DNA of 64,000 bases, from the NCBI RefSeq assembly GCF_014200405.1, contig NZ_JACHBQ010000001.1:3472001-3536000 (forward strand). Reading direction: 5' to 3'. Below, one piece after another: positions 1 to 11,324 of the stretch. Below the pieces are notes generated by a model that was not told the origin of the DNA, made no database searches, and saw only the letters and a list, made by a program, of their open reading frames with translations. The position numbers were made by a program, and so were the translations under genes. Source of the stretch: Cryobacterium roopkundense. Its GTDB lineage: Bacteria > Actinomycetota > Actinomycetes > Actinomycetales > Microbacteriaceae. Each line of letters opens with the position of its first letter. The stretch's first letter is position 1.

Positions 1-1
1 C

Positions 2-328
2 TTCCTCGTGGCCGCAGTCGTCGTCGGTCCGTTCGTCGGTGTCGCCGCGTCCTGGCTCCATCGGAAGGGGCGTCGAGCAGCGCTCGGCATCGGGCTGCTC
101 TCCGGCATCGGCATCGGGGACGCTGCGAACGGACTCGCCACCCTGGTTCCCTATACGGGCTGGTTCTACTGGGCGCTCATCGGAGTCATCGCCATCGCAC
201 TGCTTGTCGTTGTGCTTGGTCGCCAGGTTCGCGAGCCCCTCGACAGGGTGCTCGGAATTCTCGTCACCCTTCTCGTGGCGGGGGCATTCGTCGGCGCCTT
301 CTTCATACTGAACGGTTCCTCCGTGTAG
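2..328 (+). CDS. Integral membrane protein, 3' part (cut by window edge)
   Basis: The reading frame is open from the first bases of the window; a GTG at 8 could serve as a start, but the frame continues upstream with hydrophobic residues, so the gene is probably truncated by the window. The visible 108 residues contain four hydrophobic segments, and the second is glycine-rich. The layout resembles the DUF6518-type actinobacterial membrane proteins, but I cannot confirm the family. No catalytic motif is visible and no function is proposed. The downstream gene is on the opposite strand (convergent), with a gap of about 125 bases. Confidence 0.6.
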   Translation, partial: FLVAAVVVGPFVGVAASWLHRKGRRAALGIGLLSGIGIGDAANGLATLVPYTGWFYWALIGVIAIALLVVVLGRQVREPLDRVLGILVTLLVAGAFVGAFFILNGSSV

Positions 329-453
329 ATCGCGCCCTCCGAACGACCGAAGCCCGCCGCGGCACTCGTTTGGCGAGCCGGCACCCATTCAGACGAGTGG
401 CCGTCTGGCAGACGAGTGCCACGAGGGTGCGGGGGCACTGCCCCGCCAGCGGG

Positions 454-1410
454 CTACGGACACGCCTCGGCGAGGGGCGCCCGGCGACGACGGAGCACGG
501 CCTTGAACGCGAGCACGGCGGCCGCGACGATGATCGCGGTAAGGATGGGTCTGAGCGTCAGCTCAGAGATCCCCAGCACCTGCTGGAACACCTGAACGCC
601 ATACTCGAGCATCTCCGCGGGGTAGCGGGCCAGAACCCGCGTGCCGGTGGCCGACGAGACAGCGGTCGCGATGGCCGGACCGATCACCGCCGACGCGAGT
701 GCTGTGACGGCTGCGACGACCCGGCCAACGGTGTTCACGCCGCACCAGCCAATCGCGACGCCGCACAGGATCGCGGGCACCCACCGAAGCAGTCCGAGGA
801 GCGCGGTCTGCGTCTCGGTCACGAGCCCCGGGCGGTGAACGACAAGAGCGCCCAGCCACCAGCCCACCGCGACGGCCGCGATACCGAGGCCGATGAGGGC
901 ACCCGCCCTCGGCATCCGGGCTATCAGCACGAGAACGAGCGCGCCGACGACGAAGGACGCCGTGGCGACCGAGACGACCGCAACGAGGTAAATCAGCGAC
1001 TCCCGGCCGGGCCGAAGACCGTTCCCCACAACGACGGCGGCCTGCACGGTCGCGATCACCTGCGTGACGAGTACGCCCGCGGTGAGTGCGGCCAACCCGA
1101 ACCGGCCTTGGCGGGCGCGCGTCGATCGGGCCACCACACCGGCGATCGCGGCCCCCACGACGATGATCCCGGCGATGAGGGTGATGGAGTATTGGCTGAA
1201 CGGCAGCAATGCGATCGGCATCTCAGCCGGCAGCGTGTCGGTGCCCCAGAGGTTCTGCAGCGGAAGGCGCATGCCCGTCAGTATCCAGGGGAGCAGGCCG
1301 ACCACCGCCGAAGCCACCCCGATGCCGAGCCACGCCCAGGTACCAATCTGGCGGGCCGCCGGCGCCGCCGTATCTACCTGCGATTGTCCGTTTTCCCCCG
1401 CCACAGTCAT
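454..1410 (-). CDS. Polytopic membrane protein of unknown function
   Basis: A 318-residue protein with a short polar N-terminus (about 20 residues), then roughly eight or nine hydrophobic segments and a basic C-terminal tail (KAVLRRRRAPLAEACP). Codon use is like the neighbouring core genes. It lies just downstream of murB on the same strand with a gap of about 60 bases, so co-transcription is possible. I do not recognise the family and see no transporter or enzyme signature. The overlapping plus-strand open frame of 409 codons has an arginine- and histidine-rich shadow composition and is rejected. Confidence 0.75.
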   Translation of the reverse strand: MTVAGENGQSQVDTAAPAARQIGTWAWLGIGVASAVVGLLPWILTGMRLPLQNLWGTDTLPAEMPIALLPFSQYSITLIAGIIVVGAAIAGVVARSTRARQGRFGLAALTAGVLVTQVIATVQAAVVVGNGLRPGRESLIYLVAVVSVATASFVVGALVLVLIARMPRAGALIGLGIAAVAVGWWLGALVVHRPGLVTETQTALLGLLRWVPAILCGVAIGWCGVNTVGRVVAAVTALASAVIGPAIATAVSSATGTRVLARYPAEMLEYGVQVFQQVLGISELTLRPILTAIIVAAAVLAFKAVLRRRRAPLAEACP

Positions 1411-1471
1411 CTCCGAACCCTAGCAGTGGCCGCATCCGGCGCCGCAAGCACGTCGCAGCGGAGCGCGGGGG

Positions 1472-2608
1472 CTACAGGTCGAGGCCCACCAAAACGGGCT
1501 CGGGCTGCAGGTTCACGCCGAACTCGGCCTGCACACGGCCCAGCACGAAGCGGGCGAGCTCCGCGATCTCGGCAGCGGATGCCCCGCCCGTGTTCGTGAG
1601 CGCGAGCGTGTGCTTGCTCGACACCGCGGCCCTCGAGCCCGGCAGATGAAACCCCTTGCGCACACCGGAATGCTCGATGAGCCAGGCAGCGCTGAGCTTC
1701 ACCGGGCGCACGTCGTCCACGCCGGGAATCGGGCCAACGCCGGCGTACTCGTCGAGCGGAATGACACGGTCGGGCAGCTCGGGCGCAAGCACCCACCGCG
1801 GCGCGGCATCAGGCAGCGTGCGCGCGAACGCCTCGGTGACTATAGGGTTCGTGAAGAAGGAGCCGGCGCTGTACGTGTCGGGGTCGGTCGGGTCAAGAAC
1901 CATGCCCTTGGCCGCGCGCAGGTCAAGCACCGTGGAACGCACGGTCTCAAGCGCCACCCTGTCGCCGAGCTGCACACCGAGAGCGGATGCCAGCTGGCCG
2001 TAGCCGATCGGCTGGCTGAGGGCCAGGCCAAGAACGTCGGCCTCGTTGCGGGTGTCGCGCAGGTCGAGCTCGATCGCGAGCACGATACCGCGCAGGCCCT
2101 GCTTGAGCGCCGAGGTGCGGTAGTCGAGACGAAGTTCGGCGGCCTCCATGCGGCGCACCTCCCCGGTCTCGTAATCGAGAAAGTCGACGGCGGCGAGGCT
2201 GTCGGAAAGTTCTTGGCCGTAGGCGCCGATGTTCTGCACCGGTGCCGCGCCGCAGGAACCGGGAATGCCGGAGAGCGCCTCGATTCCGGCCCAGCCTTGT
2301 GTCACGGTGTGCGCCACGAGCTCGTCCCACGGCTCGCCGGCCTGAACGCGCAGGCGCACCGCGCCGGCAGCTTCGGAGTCGAGCCGTTCAACGCCCCGCG
2401 TCACCACCCGAATGACGATGCCGTCGAACCCGGCGTCGCTCGCGACAGTGTTCGAGCCGCCGCCGAGCAGCATCCAGTCTTCGTCCATGCCCCACACGAC
2501 GAGCGCCTCCTTCACGAGGTCCTGCTCGGTGACCGGCGCGACCATTGCCGCCGGGGGCCCGCCGACGCGCATGGTGGTGAGTTCGGAGAGCGGTACGGGC
2601 GCGATCAT
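1472..2608 (-). CDS. murB: UDP-N-acetylmuramate dehydrogenase (MurB)
   Basis: FAD-dependent cytoplasmic reductase that turns UDP-GlcNAc-enolpyruvate into UDP-MurNAc in peptidoglycan precursor synthesis. The 378 residues show the FAD-binding segment GGGSN (49-53), the family block SGIPGSCGAAPVQNIGAYG (113-131), and the block YSAGSFFTNP (246-255) that carries the catalytic serine. The C-terminus holds the substrate-binding LIEHSGVRKG and SSKHTLALTN segments. Length fits actinobacterial MurB, which is longer than many Gram-negative forms. Its ATG overlaps the stop of the upstream MaoC gene by four bases, so translation is coupled. This HadA-HadB-MurB order is common in Microbacteriaceae. Confidence 0.96.
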   Translation of the reverse strand: MIAPVPLSELTTMRVGGPPAAMVAPVTEQDLVKEALVVWGMDEDWMLLGGGSNTVASDAGFDGIVIRVVTRGVERLDSEAAGAVRLRVQAGEPWDELVAHTVTQGWAGIEALSGIPGSCGAAPVQNIGAYGQELSDSLAAVDFLDYETGEVRRMEAAELRLDYRTSALKQGLRGIVLAIELDLRDTRNEADVLGLALSQPIGYGQLASALGVQLGDRVALETVRSTVLDLRAAKGMVLDPTDPDTYSAGSFFTNPIVTEAFARTLPDAAPRWVLAPELPDRVIPLDEYAGVGPIPGVDDVRPVKLSAAWLIEHSGVRKGFHLPGSRAAVSSKHTLALTNTGGASAAEIAELARFVLGRVQAEFGVNLQPEPVLVGLDL

Positions 2609-3027
2609 GCGAGGCTGACGCGCGCCTGCGCCTTGCCGAGCACGGTCTGGCTGTTGAACGACACCACGAGGTCGACTCGTGCCACCCGGGCATCCGCTTC
2701 GAGGGCGCCCACCTTCGCGATCACGGTTACGAGGGCACCTTCGACGGGGTCCACGAACACCGGGCGGGTGAAGCGCACCTGATAGTCCACGACCCGGGCG
2801 GGGTCGCCGGCCCAGTCGACGACAGGCTGCACGGCGAAACCCATCGTGAGCATGCCGTGCGCGAGAACGCCGGAGAGGCCCACCGAGACCGCCACGTCGT
2901 CGCGGTAGTGGATGGGATTGAAATCGCCGGATGCCCCGGCGTAGCGCACGAGAGAATCGCGCGTGAGAGCGAAGCTTGCCTCGGCGATCTGCTGTCCGAC
3001 GACGAGGGAATCGAATTCGGGGGTCAT
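2605..3027 (-). CDS. MaoC-family (R)-specific hydratase/dehydratase, HadB-like
   Basis: A 140-residue single hot-dog-fold protein. The hydratase motif is visible as DFNPIHYRDD, which provides the Asp and His catalytic pair, followed by the GVLAHGMLTMGF segment typical of MaoC/HadB proteins. By family knowledge it dehydrates 3-hydroxyacyl thioesters, probably as a heterodimer with the preceding gene product. It overlaps both neighbours by four bases (ATGA), which makes HadA-like, HadB-like and MurB a tight operon. The exact substrate cannot be read from sequence. Confidence 0.9.
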   Translation of the reverse strand: MTPEFDSLVVGQQIAEASFALTRDSLVRYAGASGDFNPIHYRDDVAVSVGLSGVLAHGMLTMGFAVQPVVDWAGDPARVVDYQVRFTRPVFVDPVEGALVTVIAKVGALEADARVARVDLVVSFNSQTVLGKAQARVSLA

Positions 3028-3470
3028 TCGTCTCCCCTGACGACGAGGGTGGAGGTGGCGGTCACGACGTGGCCGCCTGCGGAATCGACGATCGTCGACA
3101 CTGCCGTCACCATGGCGTGGCCGCCGAGGCTCTTGATGCTCGCGACCGACAGGGTGGCGGTGAGTTCGTCGCCGGCCACGATCGGACGCGTATAGGTGAA
3201 GCGCTGGTCCCCGTGCACGACGCGGCTGAAGTCGATGCCGGCGTCGGGCTCGGCGAGCAGCTGAGCGAGCGTTGCCTCCTGCACCACCACGGCGAACGTG
3301 GGTGGTGCCACGACGTCGGCGTGGCCGGCCGCGCGGGCCGCCTCCGGGTCGTGGTTGAAGGGATGGGTGGCGAACACTGCGCGGGAAAACTCGCGCACCT
3401 TTTCGCGGCCCACGAGATACGGAGCGACGGGCGGAAAGACACGCCCCTGCAGGTCTGGGTTAACTGACAC
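3024..3470 (-). CDS. MaoC-like N-terminal domain protein, HadA-like dehydratase subunit
   Basis: First gene of the operon; 148 residues. It starts with MSVNPDLQGRVFPPVAPYLV and has the FAS1-type dehydratase segment HPFNHDPEAARAAGHADVVA followed by APPTFAVVV, typical of HadA/HadC-type partners that lack the full hydratase motif. It probably forms a heterodimer with the downstream HadB-like protein; in actinobacteria such pairs act on 3-hydroxyacyl thioesters. The start is the first ATG, with about 80 bases to the divergent GNAT gene, and the operon promoter must lie in that gap. Confidence 0.9.
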   Translation of the reverse strand: MSVNPDLQGRVFPPVAPYLVGREKVREFSRAVFATHPFNHDPEAARAAGHADVVAPPTFAVVVQEATLAQLLAEPDAGIDFSRVVHGDQRFTYTRPIVAGDELTATLSVASIKSLGGHAMVTAVSTIVDSAGGHVVTATSTLVVRGDE

Positions 3471-3551
3471 GCTACGAGTTTAGGGGCGCGTACCTGCGTC
3501 CCGCCCGGTGCTTGACGCACGACCAGCGGTTTCACGGCCGCATCGTGCACA

Positions 3552-4061
3552 ATGGTCTACGTGCAATTTAGTCTCGTTCGCCTCACCTCCCCCGAAGCCG
3601 CCCCCCTCCTGGCGGGGCTCCGCCTCGAATACGACGCGCGTTACGGCGAGGGCGCTGGCGACTCGGTCGACGAGATCGGCGCCTCCGAATTCGACGCGCC
3701 GCACGGCGGGTTTCTCGTGCTGCGGGACGGCGAGCACACCGTCGCGGGCGGGGGCATCCACCGGTACAGCGCCGACACCGCCGAGATCAAGCGCATGTGG
3801 ACCAACCCGAACTACCGCCGTCAGGGCCACGCCACCATCGTGCTCGCCCAGCTGGAGCGGCTCGCCCGCGACCTCGGCTTCGCCCGGGTGCGCCTCGAAA
3901 CCGGTTACGCACAGCCCGAAGCACTCGCCCTCTATCGCAGCCTGGGCTACACCGACATCGGAAACTACGGTGTCTATGAGGGCGCTTATGGGTTCGAACG
4001 CACGCTCACGGCTCCGGCCGACATGCTGCGAACGGATGCCGTGGCATCCGTTCTTGCCTGA
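3552..4061 (+). CDS. GNAT-family N-acetyltransferase
   Basis: A 169-residue GNAT-fold protein. The acetyl-CoA pyrophosphate-binding loop is visible as RRQGHA at residues 89-94, preceded by the IKRMWTNPNY strand and followed by the ARVRLETGYAQPEALALYRS segment that forms the C-terminal half of the fold. The acceptor substrate is not predictable; many such single-domain proteins acetylate small molecules or protein N-termini. It is divergent from the MaoC/MurB operon. A perfect 10-bp inverted repeat lies inside its last codons. Confidence 0.88.
   Translation: MVYVQFSLVRLTSPEAAPLLAGLRLEYDARYGEGAGDSVDEIGASEFDAPHGGFLVLRDGEHTVAGGGIHRYSADTAEIKRMWTNPNYRRQGHATIVLAQLERLARDLGFARVRLETGYAQPEALALYRSLGYTDIGNYGVYEGAYGFERTLTAPADMLRTDAVASVLA
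4031..4052. terminator. Perfect 10-bp inverted repeat in the 3' end of the GNAT gene
   Basis: AACGGATGCC is followed after two bases by GGCATCCGTT. The stem is perfect and GC-rich and sits nine bases before the stop codon. No T-run follows, so this is at most a weak terminator or an mRNA-stabilising hairpin. It is also built from two copies of the GGATGCC oligomer that recurs across the core part of the window. Confidence 0.35.
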
Positions 4062-4159
4062 CTCGCGCTCCCCCTTCTTCCCCTCCCTCCCCGCAAATTC
4101 GACGGAGTTTAGCGCCGGAAAGTCGTCGCCGGCCCTCGGTGTTGGTACCGTTAATACAA

Positions 4160-4807
4160 ATGCGCAAGAATTCGTCTTCAGAGCCCGTCGTTCCCGTTGA
4201 TCTCCCCATTGCCGACCGCCTCGCAGCGGCCGTCAAGCGATACGGAGAGCCAGCGGTCATCGAACGTTCCATCGCACTCCTGAAGGGCGAGAACGCGGGC
4301 GAAGACTTTCTGCTCTACGTGGGCGGCGACCACGCCAAGGGCATCCTCGACGGCGCACCGTCGCTGTACTGGCCCGAGCTGTGGGGCGCTCGCGCGCTCA
4401 TGCACGTGTGGAGCGAATCCGCCAACGAAGCCGTGATTGCCGGCCTCGACAACCAGTCCTGGCGCGTGCGCGAGATGTGCGCCAAGGTGATTCTGCTGCG
4501 CAAGCTGCACTGCCTCAAGCGCCTCGTACGCCTTTCGACCGACGAGGTTCCGCGCGTGCGGGCCGCCGCGGTGCACGCGCTTGCAGCGCTCGGAACCGTC
4601 GAGCACCTGCCCACCATCGTGCAGCGCCTGAAGGACCCCGACGTGGAGGTTCGCCGCGCTGCGCAGCAGTCCCGCGACGCGCTCACCGCGCGCCTCGGCC
4701 TGCCGACCGCGCCAGACTCACATTCCCCCGCCGCAACGGCGGCAGCAGCAGAGGCCGCCGAGGTCAAGACCGAGGCACCTTCCGCCGAGGCACCCGACGC
4801 CGAGTAG
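4160..4807 (+). CDS. HEAT-repeat protein
   Basis: About 215 residues from the ATG at 4160; an upstream in-frame start at 4139 would add seven residues, and ATG 4160 is preferred because it opens the natural MRKNSSSEP start. The middle has tandem helical pairs in the HEAT/PBS-lyase style, for example WRVREMCAKVILLRKLHCLK, RVRAAAVHALAALGTVEHL and DVEVRRAAQQSRDALTARL. The last 40 residues are an Ala/Glu-rich, acidic, probably disordered tail. The role is presumably protein interaction; no enzyme domain is seen. It is followed almost directly by the SGNH hydrolase gene. Confidence 0.8.
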   Translation: MRKNSSSEPVVPVDLPIADRLAAAVKRYGEPAVIERSIALLKGENAGEDFLLYVGGDHAKGILDGAPSLYWPELWGARALMHVWSESANEAVIAGLDNQSWRVREMCAKVILLRKLHCLKRLVRLSTDEVPRVRAAAVHALAALGTVEHLPTIVQRLKDPDVEVRRAAQQSRDALTARLGLPTAPDSHSPAATAAAAEAAEVKTEAPSAEAPDAE

Positions 4808-4811
4808 CGAC

Positions 4812-5579
4812 GCGCGCGCGCCGTTCGCTCGGTACGTCGCCCTCGGCGACAGTTTCACAGAGGGCGTCGGCGACGAATTGTCCTCCGGTGAACTGCGCGG
4901 CTGGGCCGACCTGGTCGCGCTCGGACTTGCTGGCGCCAGCGCATCCGCGCCACAGTTTTGGTATGCGAACCTGGCCATTCGCGGCAAGTTGCTGCGGCCT
5001 ATCGTCGAGGGGCAGCTCGTTCCCGCGCTGAGACTCGGGCCGGACCTGCTCTCGATCTGCGGCGGCGGCAACGACGTGATGCGGCCCAAGGTAGAGATCT
5101 CCGGCGTCGTGGCACTGCTCGACCGGGTCGTTGAACGAGCTCTGGCAGAAGGCGTGCACGTGCTGATGCTCACCGGCGCGAACCCCACGAAGCACCTGCC
5201 GCTCGGTGCGCTCATCGAGCGCCGGGGCGACCGTCTGGCGAATGCCGCGCGCGCGTCGTTCGCCCGGCGCCCCGGCGTGACCTACGTCGACAACTGGGTC
5301 GACGCTGAACTCGCGCGGTCGCAGTACTGGTCACCGGACCGCCTGCACCTCAACGCTCTCGGCCACGCCAGGGTCGCCACTAATGTTCTGACGGCCCTCG
5401 GCGTGCCCGTGCCTCGGGAACTCTCCGGCACAGAGCCCCCCGCGCCGAACAGCAGGGTACGTACACCGGCTTATTACCGCGAGCACGTGCTGCCGTGGAT
5501 CGGGCGCCGCCTCAGCGGCCGCTCGTCCGGCGACGGGCGCACGGCCAAACGTCCCGAACTCGCGCCCATCGAGCCGTAA
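4812..5579 (+). CDS. SGNH/GDSL hydrolase; start codon unresolved
   Basis: Cytoplasmic SGNH-fold esterase/lipase-like protein. Block I with the catalytic serine (GDSFTEG) is encoded at 4845-4865, block III appears as GGGNDV, and block V as DRLHLN with the catalytic Asp and His. The C-terminus (YYREHVLPWIGRRLSGRSSG) is typical of the actinobacterial SGNH family. The first conventional start in this frame is TTG at 4878, which would delete block I. Between the HEAT-gene stop (4805-4807) and block I there is no ATG, GTG or TTG in frame. The coordinates given begin just after that stop. The real start may be a rare codon, lie inside the HEAT gene, or be masked by an indel in the CG run near 4811. 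Confidence 0.75.
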   Translation, partial: ARAPFARYVALGDSFTEGVGDELSSGELRGWADLVALGLAGASASAPQFWYANLAIRGKLLRPIVEGQLVPALRLGPDLLSICGGGNDVMRPKVEISGVVALLDRVVERALAEGVHVLMLTGANPTKHLPLGALIERRGDRLANAARASFARRPGVTYVDNWVDAELARSQYWSPDRLHLNALGHARVATNVLTALGVPVPRELSGTEPPAPNSRVRTPAYYREHVLPWIGRRLSGRSSGDGRTAKRPELAPIEP

Positions 5580-5602
5580 CGGGAGTACCTGCCGCGGCGC
5601 CC

Positions 5603-6538
5603 CTACGACACGGGCAGCGGATGCCGCGGCTCGGCGGCATCCGCTCTAGCCCGGTGAACGGCCTCCACGCGCTGCCCCCAGTAGGTGCTTGCGATGATGA
5701 GCACCGCGCCGATGACGCCCACGATTCCGAGGGTTTCCGCGCCGATGGTTACTCCGACGAGTACGGCCCAGACCGGCTCGGTCCCCATGAGCAGACTCGC
5801 GCGTGCCGCCGAGGTGCGCCGGATCGCCCACATCTGCGCCAGGAACGCGAAGACGCTGCACGCCAGGCCGAGGTACAGCACTCCGAGCCAGGCAGCCCAG
5901 CCAAACGTCGTGACGGCGTAGAGGAGACCCGGAACATCCGTTGCCGTGAAGATGATGGACCCGACAACGGCCTGGATGAGCGTGAGGGTGATCGTGCTGT
6001 ACCGGCGGCCTCGAGTGAGGTGGCCCACCATCGTGACGTGCACGGACCGCACGAGCGCCGCGGCGAGGATAAGCAGGTCGCCCACGTTGGGAGCGTGGAA
6101 ACCGTTGCCCGACACGAGAAGGGCCACACCGACGACGGCCATCACCGCCGCGACGAAAAACGGGCGCGGCAGCCATTGACGACGTGCGACCGACTCGAGG
6201 ATGGGCGTGAGAATGATGGTGAGGCTGATGATCAACCCGGCATTCGTGGCCGAAGTGAAGGCAACGCCGAGCGTCTCGAGCCAGAGAATGGCCGATTGCG
6301 TGACGCCCAGCAGCACACCCACCGCGAGCTCGCCGCGGGTCGGGCGTCGTTCGCGACGCACGAGCCAGACCACGTAGAGGGCGGCCGCGGCCACGAGAAA
6401 GCGCAGGGCGAGAACCGCGCCCACGCTCGCCTGCTCCGTGAGTACCTTGGCGCTGAGATAGCTGCCGCCCCAGACGATGGCCACGAGCAGCAGAACGGCG
6501 TCGACGCGGTAGCGTGCGAGGAGCCCGGAAGAGATCAT
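5603..6538 (-). CDS. EamA-family (DMT superfamily) transporter
   Basis: A 311-residue inner-membrane protein with ten hydrophobic segments arranged as two five-helix EamA repeats. It begins MISSGLLARYRVDAVLLLVA and contains the IVWGGSYLSAKVL first-helix signature and the TSATNAGLIISLTIILTPIL segment that marks the EamA halves. The frame extends 123 codons further upstream, but the ATG at 6538 is the natural start, because the upstream part overlaps the divergent LysR gene. Such carriers export amino acids or other small metabolites. Sharing a 72-base intergenic region with a LysR gene suggests that this regulator controls it. Confidence 0.88.
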   Translation of the reverse strand: MISSGLLARYRVDAVLLLVAIVWGGSYLSAKVLTEQASVGAVLALRFLVAAAALYVVWLVRRERRPTRGELAVGVLLGVTQSAILWLETLGVAFTSATNAGLIISLTIILTPILESVARRQWLPRPFFVAAVMAVVGVALLVSGNGFHAPNVGDLLILAAALVRSVHVTMVGHLTRGRRYSTITLTLIQAVVGSIIFTATDVPGLLYAVTTFGWAAWLGVLYLGLACSVFAFLAQMWAIRRTSAARASLLMGTEPVWAVLVGVTIGAETLGIVGVIGAVLIIASTYWGQRVEAVHRARADAAEPRHPLPVS

Positions 6539-6610
6539 GGTCTTATGCTTCCGGTCGGCATTAGTTAAGTCTAGACGGCAGTTTATGAACGGATGCTTTA
6601 CCATTCGCTT

Positions 6611-7510
6611 ATGGATCTGCATCAGTTGGTCGTGCTGCGCGAACTCGGCGAGCGCGGCAGCGTGGCCGCAGTGGCCCGTGCGCTGTTCGTGTCGTCCTCG
6701 GCCGTGAGCCAGCAGTTGTCGGCCCTGCAGCGGGGTGTGGGTGTTGCTCTCACGGAGAAGAGCGGGCGCCGGCTTGTGCTGACGCCGGCCGGGCGGGCAC
6801 TCGCCGCCGCGGCCGCGCACGTGTCGACTGCGATGGCCGAGGCCGAGGAGGCCGTGGCGACGTTCTACTCCGACCCGACCACGATCGTGCGCCTCTCGGC
6901 GTTCCACAGCGCCGGGCTGGCCTGGTTCGGGCCACTGATCGCGCGCCTTGGCGCGACGGGCGGGCCACCCCTGAGCTGCGGCGACGAAGACGTGGCCCGC
7001 TCCGATTTTCCCGGGCTGGTGTCACACTACGACCTGGTGATCGCGCACCGGGTGCCTCACGACCCGTACTGGCCCGAGGGTGTGTCGGTGATGCCACTGC
7101 TCTACGAGCCGCTCGATGTGGCGCTGCCGGCGGGGCATCCGCTCGCGTCACGCCCCTCCCTGTCGGTGGCCGACGTGGCCGACCAACCCTGGATCGCCGG
7201 ACACGAGGGGTACCCACTCGGTGAGGCCGTGAACGTGGTGGCGGCGGCCGCGGGACATCCGCTCCGGGTGACGCACCGCATCAACGAGTTCTTTGTGTCG
7301 GCCTCCGTTGTCGCCACCGGTGCGGCTATCGCGCTGCAACCGAGGTACACGATGGCACCCGCCGTGGGCTCCGGAATCGTGCTGCGCCCCATCACGGGGT
7401 TGCGGGTGGGCCGGCAGATCGACGTGCTGTCGCGCCCGGAAGCGCTCGCGCGGGCATCCGTTCGCCGCGTACTCGACGAGTTGCGCGCGGTCGCCGACCC
7501 GCTCTCCTGA
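6611..7510 (+). CDS. LysR-family transcriptional regulator
   Basis: A 299-residue protein starting MDLHQLVVLRELGERGSVAA, with the N-terminal winged helix-turn-helix (ARALFVSSSAVSQQLSALQR) and a type-2 periplasmic-binding-like effector domain (residues about 90-290). ATG 6611 is chosen over an upstream ATG at 6593 because LysR proteins start directly before the LxxLHQ-type helix. It is divergent from the EamA transporter gene; this arrangement usually means local regulation of the transporter. The effector molecule is unknown. Confidence 0.9.
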   Translation: MDLHQLVVLRELGERGSVAAVARALFVSSSAVSQQLSALQRGVGVALTEKSGRRLVLTPAGRALAAAAAHVSTAMAEAEEAVATFYSDPTTIVRLSAFHSAGLAWFGPLIARLGATGGPPLSCGDEDVARSDFPGLVSHYDLVIAHRVPHDPYWPEGVSVMPLLYEPLDVALPAGHPLASRPSLSVADVADQPWIAGHEGYPLGEAVNVVAAAAGHPLRVTHRINEFFVSASVVATGAAIALQPRYTMAPAVGSGIVLRPITGLRVGRQIDVLSRPEALARASVRRVLDELRAVADPLS

Positions 7511-7604
7511 CCCATTTCGCTGCTCGAGGCGCGACGAAGGAGGAGCGATCGAGACCCCGCAAGCCGATCTCACGCCCCTCATCGCGGCCCCTCGCGGCGC
7601 AGCC

Positions 7605-7952
7605 TCACGCGCCGGACTGCCCTGGCCCGGGTGCCCGAGCGTGCCACGTGAGGGTCACCGTGAAGTTCGCTGTGGTCGACGCGGCCGCGATGAAAGCGCC
7701 AGCCTCGGCGTGCAGGTCGAGGCCAAAGGTGACAGAAACATCGTCCGGCCTTTCCGCGAGCGTCAACAGCTGATCGATCACCGCCTCAACGGCCGGTTGA
7801 ATGGTACCGACGGCTTCCTCAAAGCTCTGCCGAGCCCGGGCGAACACCCCCGACCTGTCCATCCCTCTGGTGAGCACACCGCCGGTGCCGTCGGCCGCCT
7901 GCACGAGCACGACTCCGCCATCGGCGAGGGAAAATTCCACAAGTTGAGCCAT
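7605..7952 (-). CDS. CU044_2847 / Trypco1-like small protein
   Basis: A 115-residue protein beginning MAQLVEFSLADGGVVLVQAA and ending with a beta-rich segment (VSVTFGLDLHAEAGAFIAAA followed by TANFTVTLTW). This matches the CU044_2847 family, called Trypco1 in analyses of bacterial effector-associated domains, which usually sits beside trypsin-like peptidases, CHAT peptidases or NTPases in conflict systems. The ATG at 7952 is 10 bases after the CHAT-WD40 stop, so the two are one operon. Likely an adaptor or regulatory partner of the CHAT protease (inference). An upstream in-frame extension of 38 codons overlaps the previous gene and is rejected. Confidence 0.75.
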   Translation of the reverse strand: MAQLVEFSLADGGVVLVQAADGTGGVLTRGMDRSGVFARARQSFEEAVGTIQPAVEAVIDQLLTLAERPDDVSVTFGLDLHAEAGAFIAAASTTANFTVTLTWHARAPGPGQSGA

Positions 7953-7962
7953 GCTGTGCTCC

Positions 7963-10779
<2,817 letters not shown>

Positions 10780-11022
10780 CTGTGTCCACCCGAAAATGGC
10801 CCTCTAGCTCTGAGATAAAGTGTGGCCCACCCGCGGCGAAACTTCAATGGAGCCGTTGGTAAGAGAAAAGCGCAAAAAGCCGATCGGCGCCTGAATCCAC
10901 GGCAATCGCGGTGAGGAACGCCCTTCACGACGCCGACGGCTACGGGCCTTCGGCCCCAATGGGCCACGCCGGCTGCACAGCGTGCCAGTATGTTGGCCGA
11001 CCACGACGTGAGGCGCCGGACA

Positions 11023-11228
11023 ATGACAAGTTGGACGATCGAGTACGAGGGTGAGGCGTTCGCCCGCTTCTTCTTCAGCCTCAGGGACTACGAGCAGGCC
11101 GTCCTGACGGCCGCCATCGAGCATGTCCTGGCGGTGCACGGGATCAATGTCTGTCATGGAGAGTGGGACAAGCCCCTGTCCGGCGGGCTCTATGAGTTCC
11201 GCGTTCGCAAGTCGCTTCACGATGCTGG
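11023..11228 (+). pseudogene. RelE/HigB-type (phage Gp49-like) toxin, 3'-truncated
   Basis: From ATG 11023 the protein reads MTSWTIEYEGEAFARFFFSL and continues to a KPLSGGLYEFRVRKSL segment, which is the conserved core of Gp49-like/HigB mRNA interferases. In intact members this segment is followed by about 40 more residues (the LLHGF.KK strand-turn region); here homology stops about at 11222 and the sequence switches to an unrelated toxin fragment. No HTH antitoxin gene follows. I read it as the broken remains of a type II toxin-antitoxin locus. Confidence 0.6.
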
Positions 11229-11324
11229 TGGCAGACGCAAGACCGCAAGACCCTCAAACGCATCAATACGCTCCTGAGGGATGGACAACGACCGCTCGCA
11301 ATGGTGGAACGGCACCGCTCAAGA
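11229..11324 (+). pseudogene. YoeB toxin internal fragment
   Basis: In a frame different from the HigB-like remnant, 11229-11282 encodes WQTQDRKTLKRINTLLRD, which matches the highly conserved early core of YoeB ribosome-dependent endonucleases (YWQ..D.K...RIN.L..D). The frame continues to a TAG at 11325 without YoeB-like sequence, so neither the start nor the catalytic C-terminus is present. It joins directly to the truncated HigB-like gene, indicating a deletion scar between two toxin genes. Confidence 0.55.

Noticed and set aside
370..1599. 409-codon plus-strand open frame opposite the membrane-protein gene
   Set aside because: Arg/His/Gly-rich antisense shadow of a high-GC gene with no family-like segment; the minus-strand frame has clear membrane helices.
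1610..2782. 390-codon plus-strand frame opposite murB
   Set aside because: Antisense shadow of MurB, which has all its motifs on the minus strand.
5495..6568. 357-codon plus-strand frame opposite the EamA gene
   Set aside because: Shadow composition; the minus-strand frame shows ten membrane helices.
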